NCBI GenBank assembly: GCA_031418775.1
Contig: JANOJN010000228.1
Location: 1 to 64,000, forward strand
Length of the DNA: 64,000 nt
Source: JANLQX01 sp031418775
GTDB taxonomy: Bacteria > Actinomycetota > Acidimicrobiia > Acidimicrobiales > JANYDT01
Direction of reading: 5' to 3'
The position numbers and the translations under genes were made by a program. Below, piece by piece: positions 26,707 to 35,678 of this stretch. The notes beneath the pieces are model-generated. The model was not told the DNA's origin, ran no database searches, and saw only the letters and a program-made list of their open reading frames with translations. Each line of letters opens with the position of its first letter. The stretch's first letter is position 1.

Positions 26707-27509
26707 CGGAGGCTGCCCTTGGCGTCGGGGGGTGAAACGGAATCGCCGGCGCTCACAGGAATCGGGTCGACCGTGAACACTCTCGTGGCGACCCGCTCGC
26801 GCACGGCCGGGTCGTGGAAGATCCCGACGATCGCGGCACCGGCGTGGCGAGCTTCGCCGAGGAGCTCGACCACGACGTCGCGATTGGCTTCGTCGAGTGA
26901 AGCCGTCGGCTCGTCAACGAGAAGAATCGGGTGACGTGCGGCAAGACCCCGAGCGACGTTCACGCGCTGCTGCTCGCCGCCGCTGAAGGTCGCCGGGGCG
27001 AGAGACCAGAGGCGCTCGGGGACGTTCAGCCGACGAAGCAACTCAGCCGAAGCCTCTCGCGCCTCCTCGGCGCTTCGCCCCTGCGCGAGTATCGGCTCAC
27101 CGACGATGTCGATCGCCGGGACTCGCGGGATAACGCGGAGGAACTGGCTGACCCATCCGACCGTGTGGCGGCGGATGTCGATGATGGTCGACGGCTCGGC
27201 AGTGACGACGTCGGTGAATGCGCCGGCGTGACGGATCCAGACTTGTCCAGCGGTCGGTTGGTAGTTCGCCGCGAGGCAGCGGAGCAGCGTCGACTTCCCC
27301 GCACCGGACGGACCGGAAAGCGCGATGCACTCACCGGCCGACACGTCGAGGTCGACGGACTCCAGCACATGGAGTCGCGCACCGCCCTGGGTGTAGAGGG
27401 TGAACGTCTTCGACAGACCACGCACGGCGATCGCCGTTGTGTCGGTCACGTTCATCGGAACCGAAGTCCCGACTGGGGACGGATCATGGACGAGAAGCGC
27501 AGAGTTCAT
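26703..27509 (-). CDS. phnL: PhnL, C-P lyase ABC-type ATPase
   Basis: 268 residues. Walker A is SGPSGAGKSTLL, the signature FSGGEQQRVNVARGL, and Walker B ILLVDEPTASLD. The inserts TAEPSTIIDIRRHTVGWVSQ and FLRVIPRVPA are characteristic of PhnL. It associates with the C-P lyase core in phosphonate activation. The ATG at 27509 overlaps the phnK stop (ATGA), which supports this start over internal ones. Confidence 0.92.
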   Translation of the reverse strand: MNSALLVHDPSPVGTSVPMNVTDTTAIAVRGLSKTFTLYTQGGARLHVLESVDLDVSAGECIALSGPSGAGKSTLLRCLAANYQPTAGQVWIRHAGAFTDVVTAEPSTIIDIRRHTVGWVSQFLRVIPRVPAIDIVGEPILAQGRSAEEAREASAELLRRLNVPERLWSLAPATFSGGEQQRVNVARGLAARHPILLVDEPTASLDEANRDVVVELLGEARHAGAAIVGIFHDPAVRERVATRVFTVDPIPVSAGDSVSPPDAKGSLR

Positions 27510-28276
27510 GGCACCAGTACCGAGGAGACGAGGAGTTGGGTATAGGCATGGCGAGGATCGTCGAGCACCCGATCCGTGAGCCCCTGCTCGACGACGTCGC
27601 CACCCTGCATCACCAGCAGACGATCTGCCAGCAACCGGGCGACCCCGAGGTCATGCGTGACGATCACCGCGGCAAGACCGAGGTCGTGGACAAGCGAACG
27701 AAGCAGGTCGAGCAGCCGGGCCTGCACGGATACGTCGAGGCCGCCCGTCGGCTCGTCGAGGAAGACGAGCCGGGGCCCGGGGGCGAGCGTGCGGGCAATC
27801 TGCAGCCGTTGCTGCATCCCGCCGGAAAACTGCCGGGGAAGGTCGTCGACGCGATCGGCGGTGATCTCGACCCGGTCGAGCCAGTCCGTCGCCGCGGCCC
27901 GGAGTGATCCGTAGTGACGGGTTCCGAGGTCCATCAGGCGTTCGGCGATGTTGGCTCCCGCAGAAACGCGCATGCGCAGGCCGTCGCGTGCGTTTTGCGT
28001 CACGAACCCCCACTCCGTGCGGGCGAGTCGTCGGAGCTCGACCTCATCGGCGGTCGTCACTTCGGTCGTCTGGCCAGCGCGGTCGCGGTAGTGGATCGAG
28101 CCCTCGACCCCTTGCAAGCGACCGGAGCAGGAAGCGAGCACGGTGGTCTTGCCGGAGCCGGACTCCCCGACGATTCCGAGAACTTCCCCCGGGAAGAGAT
28201 CGAACTCGACGCCCCTACACCCGACGCGAGATCCGTAGAACTTGGTAAGTCCGCGTACGGAGAGCAGCGGGGTCAC
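27506..28276 (-). CDS. phnK: PhnK, C-P lyase ABC-type ATPase
   Basis: 256 residues from GTG 28276, which overlaps the phnJ TGA (GTGA). Walker A GESGSGKTT, the Q-loop region WGFVTQNARDGLRMRVSAG, signature FSGGMQQRLQIARTLA and LVFLDEPTGGLD are present. In the known complex PhnK docks on PhnJ of the C-P lyase core. Upstream open sequence lies antisense or inside phnJ and is discounted. Confidence 0.92.
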   Translation of the reverse strand: MTPLLSVRGLTKFYGSRVGCRGVEFDLFPGEVLGIVGESGSGKTTVLASCSGRLQGVEGSIHYRDRAGQTTEVTTADEVELRRLARTEWGFVTQNARDGLRMRVSAGANIAERLMDLGTRHYGSLRAAATDWLDRVEITADRVDDLPRQFSGGMQQRLQIARTLAPGPRLVFLDEPTGGLDVSVQARLLDLLRSLVHDLGLAAVIVTHDLGVARLLADRLLVMQGGDVVEQGLTDRVLDDPRHAYTQLLVSSVLVP

Positions 28277-29175
28277 AGCACCGACTCCGTTTTCGAGGCG
28301 GGCGAACCGGCGAGGTTGGTCTGACACTGATAAGAGTCCGAACAGGCGAAGAGACGGGTGCCGAGGTCGTCGACGATGATCTCGTCGAGGAAGGTGTCGG
28401 TCGCGCCACACAACCCGCAGGGCTGGTCCCGGTGCTCGATGGTGAACGGATAGTCCTCGAAGTCGAGGCTGCGTACCTTCGTGTACGGCGGCACCGCGTA
28501 GATCCGCTTCTCGCGACCGGCACCGAAGATGGCGAGCGCAGGCGAGCGGTCGAGCTTCGGGTTGTCGAACTTCGGGATCGGCGACGGCGACATCAGATAA
28601 CGCTCGTCGACCATCACGGGATAGCTGTACGCACTGGTCACCCGACCCTGTTGCGCGATGTCTTCGTACAAGCGGACGTGCATCAGCGAGTAGTCGGCAG
28701 TCGCATGCAGGCGGCGGGTCGCCGTTTCACGCGGCTCGAGGAATCGAAGTGGCTCAGGGATCGGGACCTGGAACACGAGGACCTGGCCCTCGCGCAGAGC
28801 CATCTCGGGAATTCGATGGCGGGTCTGGATGATCGTGGCCGCATCCGTCCGGTCGGTCGTTGCGACACCGGTCGTGCGGGCGAAGAAGGAACGGATCGAG
28901 ACGGCATTGGTGGTGTCGTCGGAGCCCTGGTCGATCACCTTCAGCACGTCGTCTTGGCCGATGACCGCAGCGGTGCATTGGATTCCGCCGGTACCCCACC
29001 CGTACGGCAGGGGCATCTCGCGGCTGGCGAACGGCACTTGGTATCCGGGAACGGCCACCGCTTTGAGGATCGCCCGACGGATCGAACGTTTCGTCTGTTC
29101 GTCGAGATAGGCGAAGTTGTACCCGGTCGCACCGCCCGACGCGGGACTGTTGGCGCGGGTACCGGGTGCGTTCAT
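28273..29175 (-). CDS. phnJ: PhnJ, C-P lyase radical SAM catalytic subunit
   Basis: 300 residues. The iron-sulfur cysteines are in PCGLCGATD (Cys253, Cys256) and FACSDSYQC (Cys278, Cys284), and the conserved PYGWGTGGIQCTAAVIG is present. PhnJ cleaves the C-P bond of ribosyl-1-phosphonate 5-phosphate to an alkane and the cyclic phosphate. All residues I would expect are intact. Four-base overlaps occur with phnI and phnK. Confidence 0.95.
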   Translation of the reverse strand: MNAPGTRANSPASGGATGYNFAYLDEQTKRSIRRAILKAVAVPGYQVPFASREMPLPYGWGTGGIQCTAAVIGQDDVLKVIDQGSDDTTNAVSIRSFFARTTGVATTDRTDAATIIQTRHRIPEMALREGQVLVFQVPIPEPLRFLEPRETATRRLHATADYSLMHVRLYEDIAQQGRVTSAYSYPVMVDERYLMSPSPIPKFDNPKLDRSPALAIFGAGREKRIYAVPPYTKVRSLDFEDYPFTIEHRDQPCGLCGATDTFLDEIIVDDLGTRLFACSDSYQCQTNLAGSPASKTESVL

Positions 29176-30260
29176 CGGGCGTTCGCCTTCTCCCAGTCGT
29201 CGCGTAGGCCGCGGACCAGGACGAGCTCGGACTGGAAGTCGACGTAATGAGGAAGCTTGAGGTGCTGGACGAATCCCGACGCTTCGAGGCTGTCGCTGTG
29301 GCTCACGACGAACTCGATGTCCTGCGCCGGCGCCTCCCCGTGCGACGCCTCCCCCAGCTCTTCAGCGCGCATAGCCCTGTCGACGAGTGACATCGCCATG
29401 GTCTTGCGCTCGGCTTGTCCGTACGCCAGGCCGTAGCCGCGGGTGAACTGCGGGGGCGTGCTCGCAGATCCCTGGAACTGATTGATCATCTCGCACTCCG
29501 TCACGTCGATCTCGCCGATGACGATCGGGAAGTCGAGCTCGTCGGGAACGATGGAAACGTCGACGCCGCCGATCCGTATCTCGCCGACGAACGGATGCGT
29601 CGACCCGTAGCCCCGTTGCGTCGAATAGGCGAGTCCCAGGAGGAAGCCCTCGTCGCCGCGCGCCAGCGCTTGGAGGCGCACGGGTCGGGCGGCCGGGAAG
29701 GCAAGCGGCTCGCGGGTGAGGTCGGTCACCAATTCGTTCGTCTCGGGCGTCGGATTCGCCTCGATGAGGCCCTCGCGGTCAAGGACGTCCAACACGTGCG
29801 GCAGAAGGCCGACATTCGACGAATCGGACCCGGTCGTGGCCGGGGGTTCGCTGCTGGGCGCGCGCTCGAAGTCGATGAGCCGGTGCGAATAGTCGAACGT
29901 GGGTCCGAGGATCTGGCCCCCTGGGATGTCCCTGAACGTCGCCGAGATCCGTCTCTCCACTCGCATTGCCCTCGTATCGAGGGGAACGCTGACACTCAAC
30001 CGCGGCAGGGTTGTGCGGTAGGCCCGTACGAGGAAGACCGCTTCCACGAGGTCACCCTGGGCCTGGATGATGGCCAAAGCGGCGAGTTCGGGGTCATAGA
30101 CGGACCCCTCGCTCATCACCCGTGACACGGCGAGCCACATCTGGTCCACGACCTGTTCGACCGTGAGAGCGAACGACCCGTCTCGCGGGCGACGGCGCTC
30201 CTCGAGCAGTCGGTGAGCATTGGCGATCGCCGCCTCACCACCTTTGGTTGCTACGTACAT
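29172..30260 (-). CDS. phnI: PhnI, C-P lyase core subunit
   Basis: 362 residues from ATG 30260. MYVATKGGEAAIANAHRLL is the family N-terminus. Later blocks are IIQAQGDLVEAVFLVRAYR, RRISATFRDIPGGQILGPTFDY and YGLAYGQAERKTMAMSLVDRA. PhnI with PhnG, PhnH and PhnL transfers the phosphonate onto the ribose of ATP with release of adenine. A TGATG overlap joins it to phnH. Confidence 0.94.
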   Translation of the reverse strand: MYVATKGGEAAIANAHRLLEERRRPRDGSFALTVEQVVDQMWLAVSRVMSEGSVYDPELAALAIIQAQGDLVEAVFLVRAYRTTLPRLSVSVPLDTRAMRVERRISATFRDIPGGQILGPTFDYSHRLIDFERAPSSEPPATTGSDSSNVGLLPHVLDVLDREGLIEANPTPETNELVTDLTREPLAFPAARPVRLQALARGDEGFLLGLAYSTQRGYGSTHPFVGEIRIGGVDVSIVPDELDFPIVIGEIDVTECEMINQFQGSASTPPQFTRGYGLAYGQAERKTMAMSLVDRAMRAEELGEASHGEAPAQDIEFVVSHSDSLEASGFVQHLKLPHYVDFQSELVLVRGLRDDWEKANAR

Positions 30261-30898
30261 CAGCCCTCCACATCGGTTGTTTTCAACGAGACTCGGGTGG
30301 ACCGGGGCAGACCGACGATCCGACGGCCGGACACGAGCAGCAGATCCACACCTGCGGGGAATCGGTCGTGGTTCTTCGCCAGTTGCTCCCACAGCGAAGT
30401 GGTGAAGCCACGGGGTGCGATCTCGCGGGGTTCCCGACAGCCGGGGCCATCGAGCGACGCCGGCACACCGCCGACGAAGTCTTCGACCGCAAGGATGATC
30501 GTGGTTGATTCCTCCGGAGACATCGCCGACCCAGCCGAGAACGAGCTGATGTGCGGAAGTTCCCCCAAGGTCGCGACGTAGGCGAAAGCGCACGAGCTGT
30601 GGCTGCTGGCGAATCGAGCCCCAGCATGGAATCGAAGGTATGCGCGCGCACTTTCGGTGATGGCGGCGGAGGCCCACAACGGCGTGTCACTGTCGACAAG
30701 GGAGAGAAGCATCGAAAGGGCTCCGACGGGAATCCCGAGGTCGGGGAGTTCAACGTCGACGAGATGAACGATGCCCGGATTGGCGAGCGCGTCCAGCGCA
30801 ACGCGGAAACCGAGCTGTGCGCCGTGAACGGGGTCGACGAATCCGGGGGCGACCCTCGGAACCTGCCGCGAGGATGCTGGTTCGACGGCGACCGTCAT
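30260..30898 (-). CDS. phnH: PhnH, C-P lyase core subunit
   Basis: 212 residues. VPRVAPGFVDPVHGAQLGFR near the N-terminus, LLSLVDSDTPLW and the C-terminal FPAGVDLLLVSGRRIVGLPRST are PhnH features. The chain is slightly longer than the E. coli protein. The ATG at 30898 shares its first base with the phnG stop (TGATG), so the frame further upstream is not used. Confidence 0.92.
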   Translation of the reverse strand: MTVAVEPASSRQVPRVAPGFVDPVHGAQLGFRVALDALANPGIVHLVDVELPDLGIPVGALSMLLSLVDSDTPLWASAAITESARAYLRFHAGARFASSHSSCAFAYVATLGELPHISSFSAGSAMSPEESTTIILAVEDFVGGVPASLDGPGCREPREIAPRGFTTSLWEQLAKNHDRFPAGVDLLLVSGRRIVGLPRSTRVSLKTTDVEG

Positions 30899-31353
30899 CA
30901 GCTGCCCCTGACCATGGTGAGGAACTGGACCCGTGTCGCCTCGGTTCGCGCGGCGTGGTGCGCAGCGCGTGCGAGACGCAACTCGGCAAGCGGTCGGAGA
31001 ACTTCGGACTTGAGTTCCTCTGCGTGAGGTCCCTGCAAGAGCGCGTCGAGGACAGCGATCGTCCGAGCGTGGACGGTGTCCCGGCCCCGTACGTAGCCGA
31101 CCCCCATGTCTCCGTCGACCTGGACGACGCAGCGGGTCACCGTCATCTCGCCGAGGCCGAACGCCTCGCCGGTCCCGCCGACCCGACCCGTCACCATGGT
31201 GAGGCCGACCTCCGGGCGACGAAGCTCGAGCACGTTGGCGGCGTAGCGCTCCAACGGTTTCTGAGCAAGGAGTTCCAACTCGGCCGCCGGGGCGCACGAG
31301 AGTTCTCGCAGCCACTCCTGCCGTTCAGAGAGAGGGTCGACGTTGTGTGCCAT
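30898..31353 (-). CDS. phnG: PhnG, C-P lyase core subunit
   Basis: 151 residues from MAHNVDPLS; an alternative ATG lies at 31362. The PhnG hallmark is GEAFGLGEMTVTRCVVQVDG, with GYVRGRDTVHA after it. It is the first gene of the seven-gene minus-strand operon. The promoter must lie in the 291-bp region shared with divergent phnD. Confidence 0.92.
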   Translation of the reverse strand: MAHNVDPLSERQEWLRELSCAPAAELELLAQKPLERYAANVLELRRPEVGLTMVTGRVGGTGEAFGLGEMTVTRCVVQVDGDMGVGYVRGRDTVHARTIAVLDALLQGPHAEELKSEVLRPLAELRLARAAHHAARTEATRVQFLTMVRGS

Positions 31354-31644
31354 TGAGAGCAAACTAGCGACCTCATCACATCACCAGTCGCCAAATGTCG
31401 AGTGTTCAGGTTTCGTACATTCCACGCTAATCCGGGACACCACCTCGACACCCTAGGTACATTCGATGCATCCCAGAGGCAGCACGCCCGATTGGCCCGC
31501 GGTGCCACTCCCGGCCCACTCCGCTGCCACGAAGCCGATGGTCGGCCGAACTTCATCGAACGGATGGCGCTCCTTCGCATCGTGTTCATTCAAGGTCCCT
31601 ACGTTGCCGGTCGACCGTCCACGACCAAAAGGAACCGTCACCAC
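31354..31644. promoter_or_regulatory. Divergent phnG/phnD intergenic region
   Basis: These 291 bp separate the lyase operon (minus) from the importer operon (plus) and look non-coding. A PHO-box-like direct repeat is at 31404-31425, and a lone GTTCATTCAAG is at 31584-31594. AAAGGAA upstream of the phnD ATG is the likely ribosome site. I could not assign -10/-35 elements with confidence. Confidence 0.5.
31404..31425 (+). promoter_or_regulatory. Candidate PHO box upstream of phnD
   Basis: GTTCAGGTTTC is followed immediately by GTACATTCCAC, an 11-bp spaced direct repeat resembling actinobacterial PHO boxes. It is weaker than the pair at 24538-24596. Confidence 0.35.
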
Positions 31645-32763
31645 ATGAAGCGCATCCTCACCTTCACCCTCGCAACCGCGGTACTCGGCACGTTTGCCGC
31701 CACCCCCGCCTTTGCCGCAACCAAAGCCGCAGCCGGCAAGTCCTGCAAGGCCGCCGGCACGATCTCCGGCACCCTGACGTGCACGAAGAAGGGGACGAAG
31801 AACGTGTGGTCGGCCACCCCGACCACCGCCGTGCCGACGACCGCTGCGGCGCAGGCAGCAGCGACCGCCGCCCCGGCGACCACCGCGGCCCCGGCGAAGG
31901 CACCCACGAAACTGATCTTCGCGCCCGTCCCGGCCGAGAATGCAATCGCTACGGCTACGAACTGGTCTCCGTTCGTCAAGGCACTTTCCGACCTCGTCGG
32001 CCTGCCCATCGAGCAGGTGGCGACGACCGACTATGCCGGCGTCACCGAAGGCGTGCTTGCCGGAAAAGTCGACATCGCCATGTACGGTCCGCTCTCGTAT
32101 TACATCGCAACACAATCCGGCGCGAAGATCAAAGGAGCGGCTATCCAGACCGGATCATTTGGTACGTCCGAGACCTATCAGTCATATCTTTTTGCCAAAT
32201 CAGGTCGCAGCGACATCAACACCATTGCTGATGTGAAGGGCAAGAAGGTCTGCTTCGGCGACCCCGAGTCAACCTCGGGCACCCTCTTCCCCTTCCTGAT
32301 GCTCGCCGATGCCGGCATCGACTCCCAGAAGGACATCACCAACGTCGTCGCGGGCGCCCATGACAAGTCCATCCTCGGCGTCGTCAATGGATCGTGCGAC
32401 GCCGGATTTGCCTTCGACGCAATCGCCACTCTTCCGAGCGGCGCCGCGGCCTCGGTGAAGCCGACCGACATCAAGATCATCGCCAAGTCGAAGCCGATCC
32501 CAAACTCACCGATGGCGGTCCGGTCCGACCTTCCGCCGGCACTGTTCAAGAAGATCGTCGACTCCATCGTCCTGATCGACGCGCTCTACCTGCAGGCCAA
32601 CAACTACTGCCCGAGCTCGGCCCCTCGTTGCGGACCGGGCTCTCTCGGCGCCAACCAGTCGTCGGCGTGGAAGGCCGTCACCTCCGACTCGTGGATCGAG
32701 CCCGTCGCCGCGGCCTGCAAGCTTCCCGCCGCACCGTCGTCCTGCCGCCCGGCCAAGAAGTGA
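31645..32763 (+). CDS. phnD: PhnD, phosphonate-binding protein with wall-type linker
   Basis: 372 residues. It has a signal peptide (FTLATAVLGTFAATPAFAA) without a lipobox. A small two-cysteine module follows (GKSCKAAGTISGTLTCTKKG), then an Ala/Thr/Pro linker to about residue 90. The PhnD domain contains LIFAPVPAENAIA, GKVDIAMYGPLSYYIA and FGDPESTSGTLFPFLML. It captures phosphonates for PhnC/PhnE. Codon use around 32090-32240 looks less GC-biased than its surroundings. Confidence 0.9.
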   Translation: MKRILTFTLATAVLGTFAATPAFAATKAAAGKSCKAAGTISGTLTCTKKGTKNVWSATPTTAVPTTAAAQAAATAAPATTAAPAKAPTKLIFAPVPAENAIATATNWSPFVKALSDLVGLPIEQVATTDYAGVTEGVLAGKVDIAMYGPLSYYIATQSGAKIKGAAIQTGSFGTSETYQSYLFAKSGRSDINTIADVKGKKVCFGDPESTSGTLFPFLMLADAGIDSQKDITNVVAGAHDKSILGVVNGSCDAGFAFDAIATLPSGAAASVKPTDIKIIAKSKPIPNSPMAVRSDLPPALFKKIVDSIVLIDALYLQANNYCPSSAPRCGPGSLGANQSSAWKAVTSDSWIEPVAAACKLPAAPSSCRPAKK

Positions 32764-32818
32764 TGCACCGAGTGCCGTGGCCGAAGTGCGAGCAGACCAT
32801 CAACCCGAAGGAACGACA

Positions 32819-33661
32819 GTGAACGAAGCCATCGCCACGGTCCGCCTGGCCCAGGTCACCAAACGTTTCGGTGGTCCCTCGCCGGTCACGGCACTCGACG
32901 CCGTCGATCTCACCGTCCGGTCCGGAGAGTTCTGCGCCCTCATCGGGCTCTCCGGATCGGGCAAATCGACGCTGCTTCGCCATCTCAACGGGCTGCAGAA
33001 ACCCGATGACGGCATCGTCAGCGTGCTCGACGTGAACGTCGGCGAAGCCCGGGGCGCGGAGTTGCGCGCCCTACGCCGCCGGGTCGGCTTCGTCTTCCAG
33101 CAATTCAACCTGGTGCTACGGGGCAGCGTCATCGACAACGTGCTCACGGGTGCGCTCGGTCGGGTCCGAGGACCGAGGTACGGCTGCGTCACCTACTCGA
33201 AGACCCTTCGGGCCGAGGCGGCCGAGCACCTCGAACGCGTCGGACTCGGCGACCGGTTGTTTCAGCGTGCGGGCACCCTCTCCGGCGGTCAGCAGCAGCG
33301 CGTCGGCATCGCCCGAATGCTGATGCAGCGGCCCGAGCTCGTCCTCGCCGACGAACCCGTTGCGTCACTCGACCCCGAAGCCAGTCGTTCGGTTATGGAT
33401 CTCCTCACAAGGGTGTGCCGAGAGGACAACCTCACCGTGATCTGCAGCCTCCATCAACTTGACCTTGCCCTCGACTACTCGACACGGATCGTCGGACTTC
33501 GCAACGGCGTGAAGGTTCTCGACCGACTCTCTGCCGAGATCGACACCGAAGAAGCGATGAAGGTCTACCGCCAGGTCGGTGCCACCGACCAGGAGATGGC
33601 ACTGCTCGATCTGTCGTTGGCTCAACGCGACCCCGAACTCGCGGCAAACAGCATCGCATGA
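32819..33661 (+). CDS. phnC: PhnC, phosphonate ABC importer ATPase
   Basis: 280 residues from GTG 32819, with AAGGAA shortly upstream. Walker A IGLSGSGKSTLLRHLNGL, Q-loop VGFVFQQFNLV, signature LSGGQQQRVGIARML and Walker B LVLADEPVASLD are complete. Its stop overlaps the phnE start (ATGA). Confidence 0.93.
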   Translation: MNEAIATVRLAQVTKRFGGPSPVTALDAVDLTVRSGEFCALIGLSGSGKSTLLRHLNGLQKPDDGIVSVLDVNVGEARGAELRALRRRVGFVFQQFNLVLRGSVIDNVLTGALGRVRGPRYGCVTYSKTLRAEAAEHLERVGLGDRLFQRAGTLSGGQQQRVGIARMLMQRPELVLADEPVASLDPEASRSVMDLLTRVCREDNLTVICSLHQLDLALDYSTRIVGLRNGVKVLDRLSAEIDTEEAMKVYRQVGATDQEMALLDLSLAQRDPELAANSIA

Positions 33662-35430
33662 CCGCCGTAACACCACGCGGCACCGCGGCGCGGCGGCTCT
33701 CGCCACCGTGGACGCCCCAGCGAGCGATCAAGATCGCTCTGGCCCTCGGCTCCATCGGGCTCGGCCTCTACTTCGTGAGATCGCTCGACTTCGCTCCCGG
33801 CGAGCTCGTCAGCGGTCTGTTCCGCAAGGACGGCTACCTCAGCAGAGCCCTGCCGCCGACCTTCACCTCGACCAACTCCGACGGGCTGGACCCTCGCAGC
33901 GAGTGGGGAGTGACCGCCAATGCGCTGTTCCGCACGCTGCTGATGGCCTGGGCCGGAACCGGCTTCGCCGCCATCCTGTCGTTCCCGGTCGGACTCGCCG
34001 CAGCCCGCAACACCACGCCGCACCGTTACGTCGCCTCTGCGGCGCGCGCCCTCATCTCGTTCTGCCGGGCGACGCCCGAGATCGTCTTCGCCACTGTCTT
34101 CGTTTTGATCGCCTCGATCGGCGAGAAGGCGGGAGTCTTGGCGTTGGCCGTTCATTCGATCGGCATGCTCGGCAAGCTGCTCGCCGATCGCATCGAGGAG
34201 ATCGACGAGAAGCCGCTCGAAGCGGCTCGAGCTGCCGGAGCGACCCGACTCCAGGTGATCTACAACGCAGTGCTCCCCCAGGTCACGCCCAGCTGGGTCA
34301 ACAACATCCTGTACCGCTTCGACATCAACCTGCGTGCTTCAGCCGTACTCGGATTCGTCGGTGCCGGCGGCATCGGCCTGCTGCTGCAGAGCGACCTCAA
34401 GAACGCCACCCGTTACCCGCTGGGCATGGCCACCGCGCTGTCGCTGGCCGCAGTCATCATCATCGTCGAGCTGTTCTCGTCGAGGGTCCGCAACCACCTC
34501 AAGGGCGCGGAAGCACGTATGTCGCGCGAAGCCCGTGAAGGCACGACCCTGGCGCCCATCCCGGGCGCACCAGTTTCGCTGACCCCGCCCTGGACGGTCC
34601 AGAGGCTCGGGTTTCTCGGATTCGTCTGGGGCGGCATCGGTCTGTGGCTCTACTGCATGCTCTCGACGGGCCTGCTCGGCATTCGCACCCTGCGGCCGTT
34701 CGGCATCCCCGTTCCCCTTCCCCAAGCTGCGGCGATCCCCCTGAAGGGCCTGTCGCAGATCGGCAAGTACTGGCCCGACTGGAACACGGTCGGCTACCTC
34801 TACAAGGGCGAGCTCCTGTCGGGCCACTCGGCCTGGTGGCACGCATGGCGCGACACGATCTTCATCGCCGGTGGCGCGGCATTCCTTGCGGTCACCTTCG
34901 CCATCCCCGCAGCGTTCCTGATCGCTCGGTCGACAACCCCAGGTCGCCCCGTCGCATTCTTCTTCCGCACGTTGTTGGTGGGGGTGCGCAGCATCCCTGA
35001 CATCGCGTTGGTGTTCTTCTTCGTCTCGGCCCTCGGAATCCAGTCGCCCTTCCCGGCGGCGGCAGCGATGGCCCTCGGAACCTTCGCCTTCATCGCCAAA
35101 CTGACCGCCGACGATCTCGACGGACTCGGCGCAGGCGCGCAGGAAGCCCTGCGAGCCTCGGGAGCAACGAAAGGCCAAGAGGTCATCGGTGCCGTGGTTC
35201 CGTCAGCGGTGCCGATGATCGTGGCGAACGCGCTGTACTGCGTCGACATCTGTGTGCGGGGAGGCGTGCTTCTCGGCACGATCGCCGGTGTCGGCGTCGG
35301 CTATCTGTTCACCCAGACCGGGTTCCTCCCGAACCCGTTCCAGACGGTCGGCGCGTTCGTGATCTCCACGTTCGTCATCGTGTTCTCGATCGAGCAGCTC
35401 GGCGCGCAGATCCGCAAGCGCCTCCTGTAG
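33658..35430 (+). CDS. phnE: PhnE1-PhnE2 fused phosphonate permease
   Basis: 590 residues, twice the normal PhnE length. Each half carries its own permease domain and ATPase-coupling EAA loop: first EKPLEAARAAGATRLQVIYNAVLPQ (split near residue 180-205), then GAQEALRASGATKGQEVIGAVVP near 490. Each half has about six membrane spans. In most bacteria PhnE is either a homodimer or two separate genes; here both subunits are one chain. Palindromic element copy 2 lies 15 bp beyond the stop. Confidence 0.92.
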   Translation: MTAVTPRGTAARRLSPPWTPQRAIKIALALGSIGLGLYFVRSLDFAPGELVSGLFRKDGYLSRALPPTFTSTNSDGLDPRSEWGVTANALFRTLLMAWAGTGFAAILSFPVGLAAARNTTPHRYVASAARALISFCRATPEIVFATVFVLIASIGEKAGVLALAVHSIGMLGKLLADRIEEIDEKPLEAARAAGATRLQVIYNAVLPQVTPSWVNNILYRFDINLRASAVLGFVGAGGIGLLLQSDLKNATRYPLGMATALSLAAVIIIVELFSSRVRNHLKGAEARMSREAREGTTLAPIPGAPVSLTPPWTVQRLGFLGFVWGGIGLWLYCMLSTGLLGIRTLRPFGIPVPLPQAAAIPLKGLSQIGKYWPDWNTVGYLYKGELLSGHSAWWHAWRDTIFIAGGAAFLAVTFAIPAAFLIARSTTPGRPVAFFFRTLLVGVRSIPDIALVFFFVSALGIQSPFPAAAAMALGTFAFIAKLTADDLDGLGAGAQEALRASGATKGQEVIGAVVPSAVPMIVANALYCVDICVRGGVLLGTIAGVGVGYLFTQTGFLPNPFQTVGAFVISTFVIVFSIEQLGAQIRKRLL

Positions 35431-35445
35431 GCGCGATTGCGCGTT

Positions 35446-35537
35446 GGGAGAGAGGTTGCCCCAATCCTTAGGGGCTGAACACCTCCGAGCGACGTTGGGA
35501 GGTGTTTAGCCCCATATGTGGGGGCAACCTCTCTCCC
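35446..35537. repeat. Palindromic element, copy 2 (92 bp)
   Basis: It has the same perfect 17-bp outer arms as copy 1. The middle stem is GGGGC / GCCCC, one pair shorter on both sides, with T-A and G-T matches filling the bulge next to AACACCTCC / GGAGGTGTT. Paired changes on both strands suggest that the folded form is maintained. It marks the right border of the phosphonate module and lies between convergent phnE and lipBA. Confidence 0.92.
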
Positions 35538-35678
35538 ATCGTCACCACGAACGTGAGCACCGGCGCGACACGCAGTGTGGTCCTCCCAGCAAACGGGCGC
35601 TTGACCGTTGACGTCGTCGGGAACGAACCCGCCGGTTACTCCTCGGCCGATCTCTCGATCCGCTGACCGATACCCGCG
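35538..35678 (+). other. Possible remnant of a gene 3' end
   Basis: Between the palindrome and lipBA, the plus strand encodes from GTG 35553 a 37-codon stretch ending at TGA 35664-35666. It reads STGATRSVVLPANGRLTVDV and onward with coding-like codon bias. It has no convincing start or family. It could be the tail of an exported protein truncated where the palindrome now sits, or chance. Confidence 0.25.
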
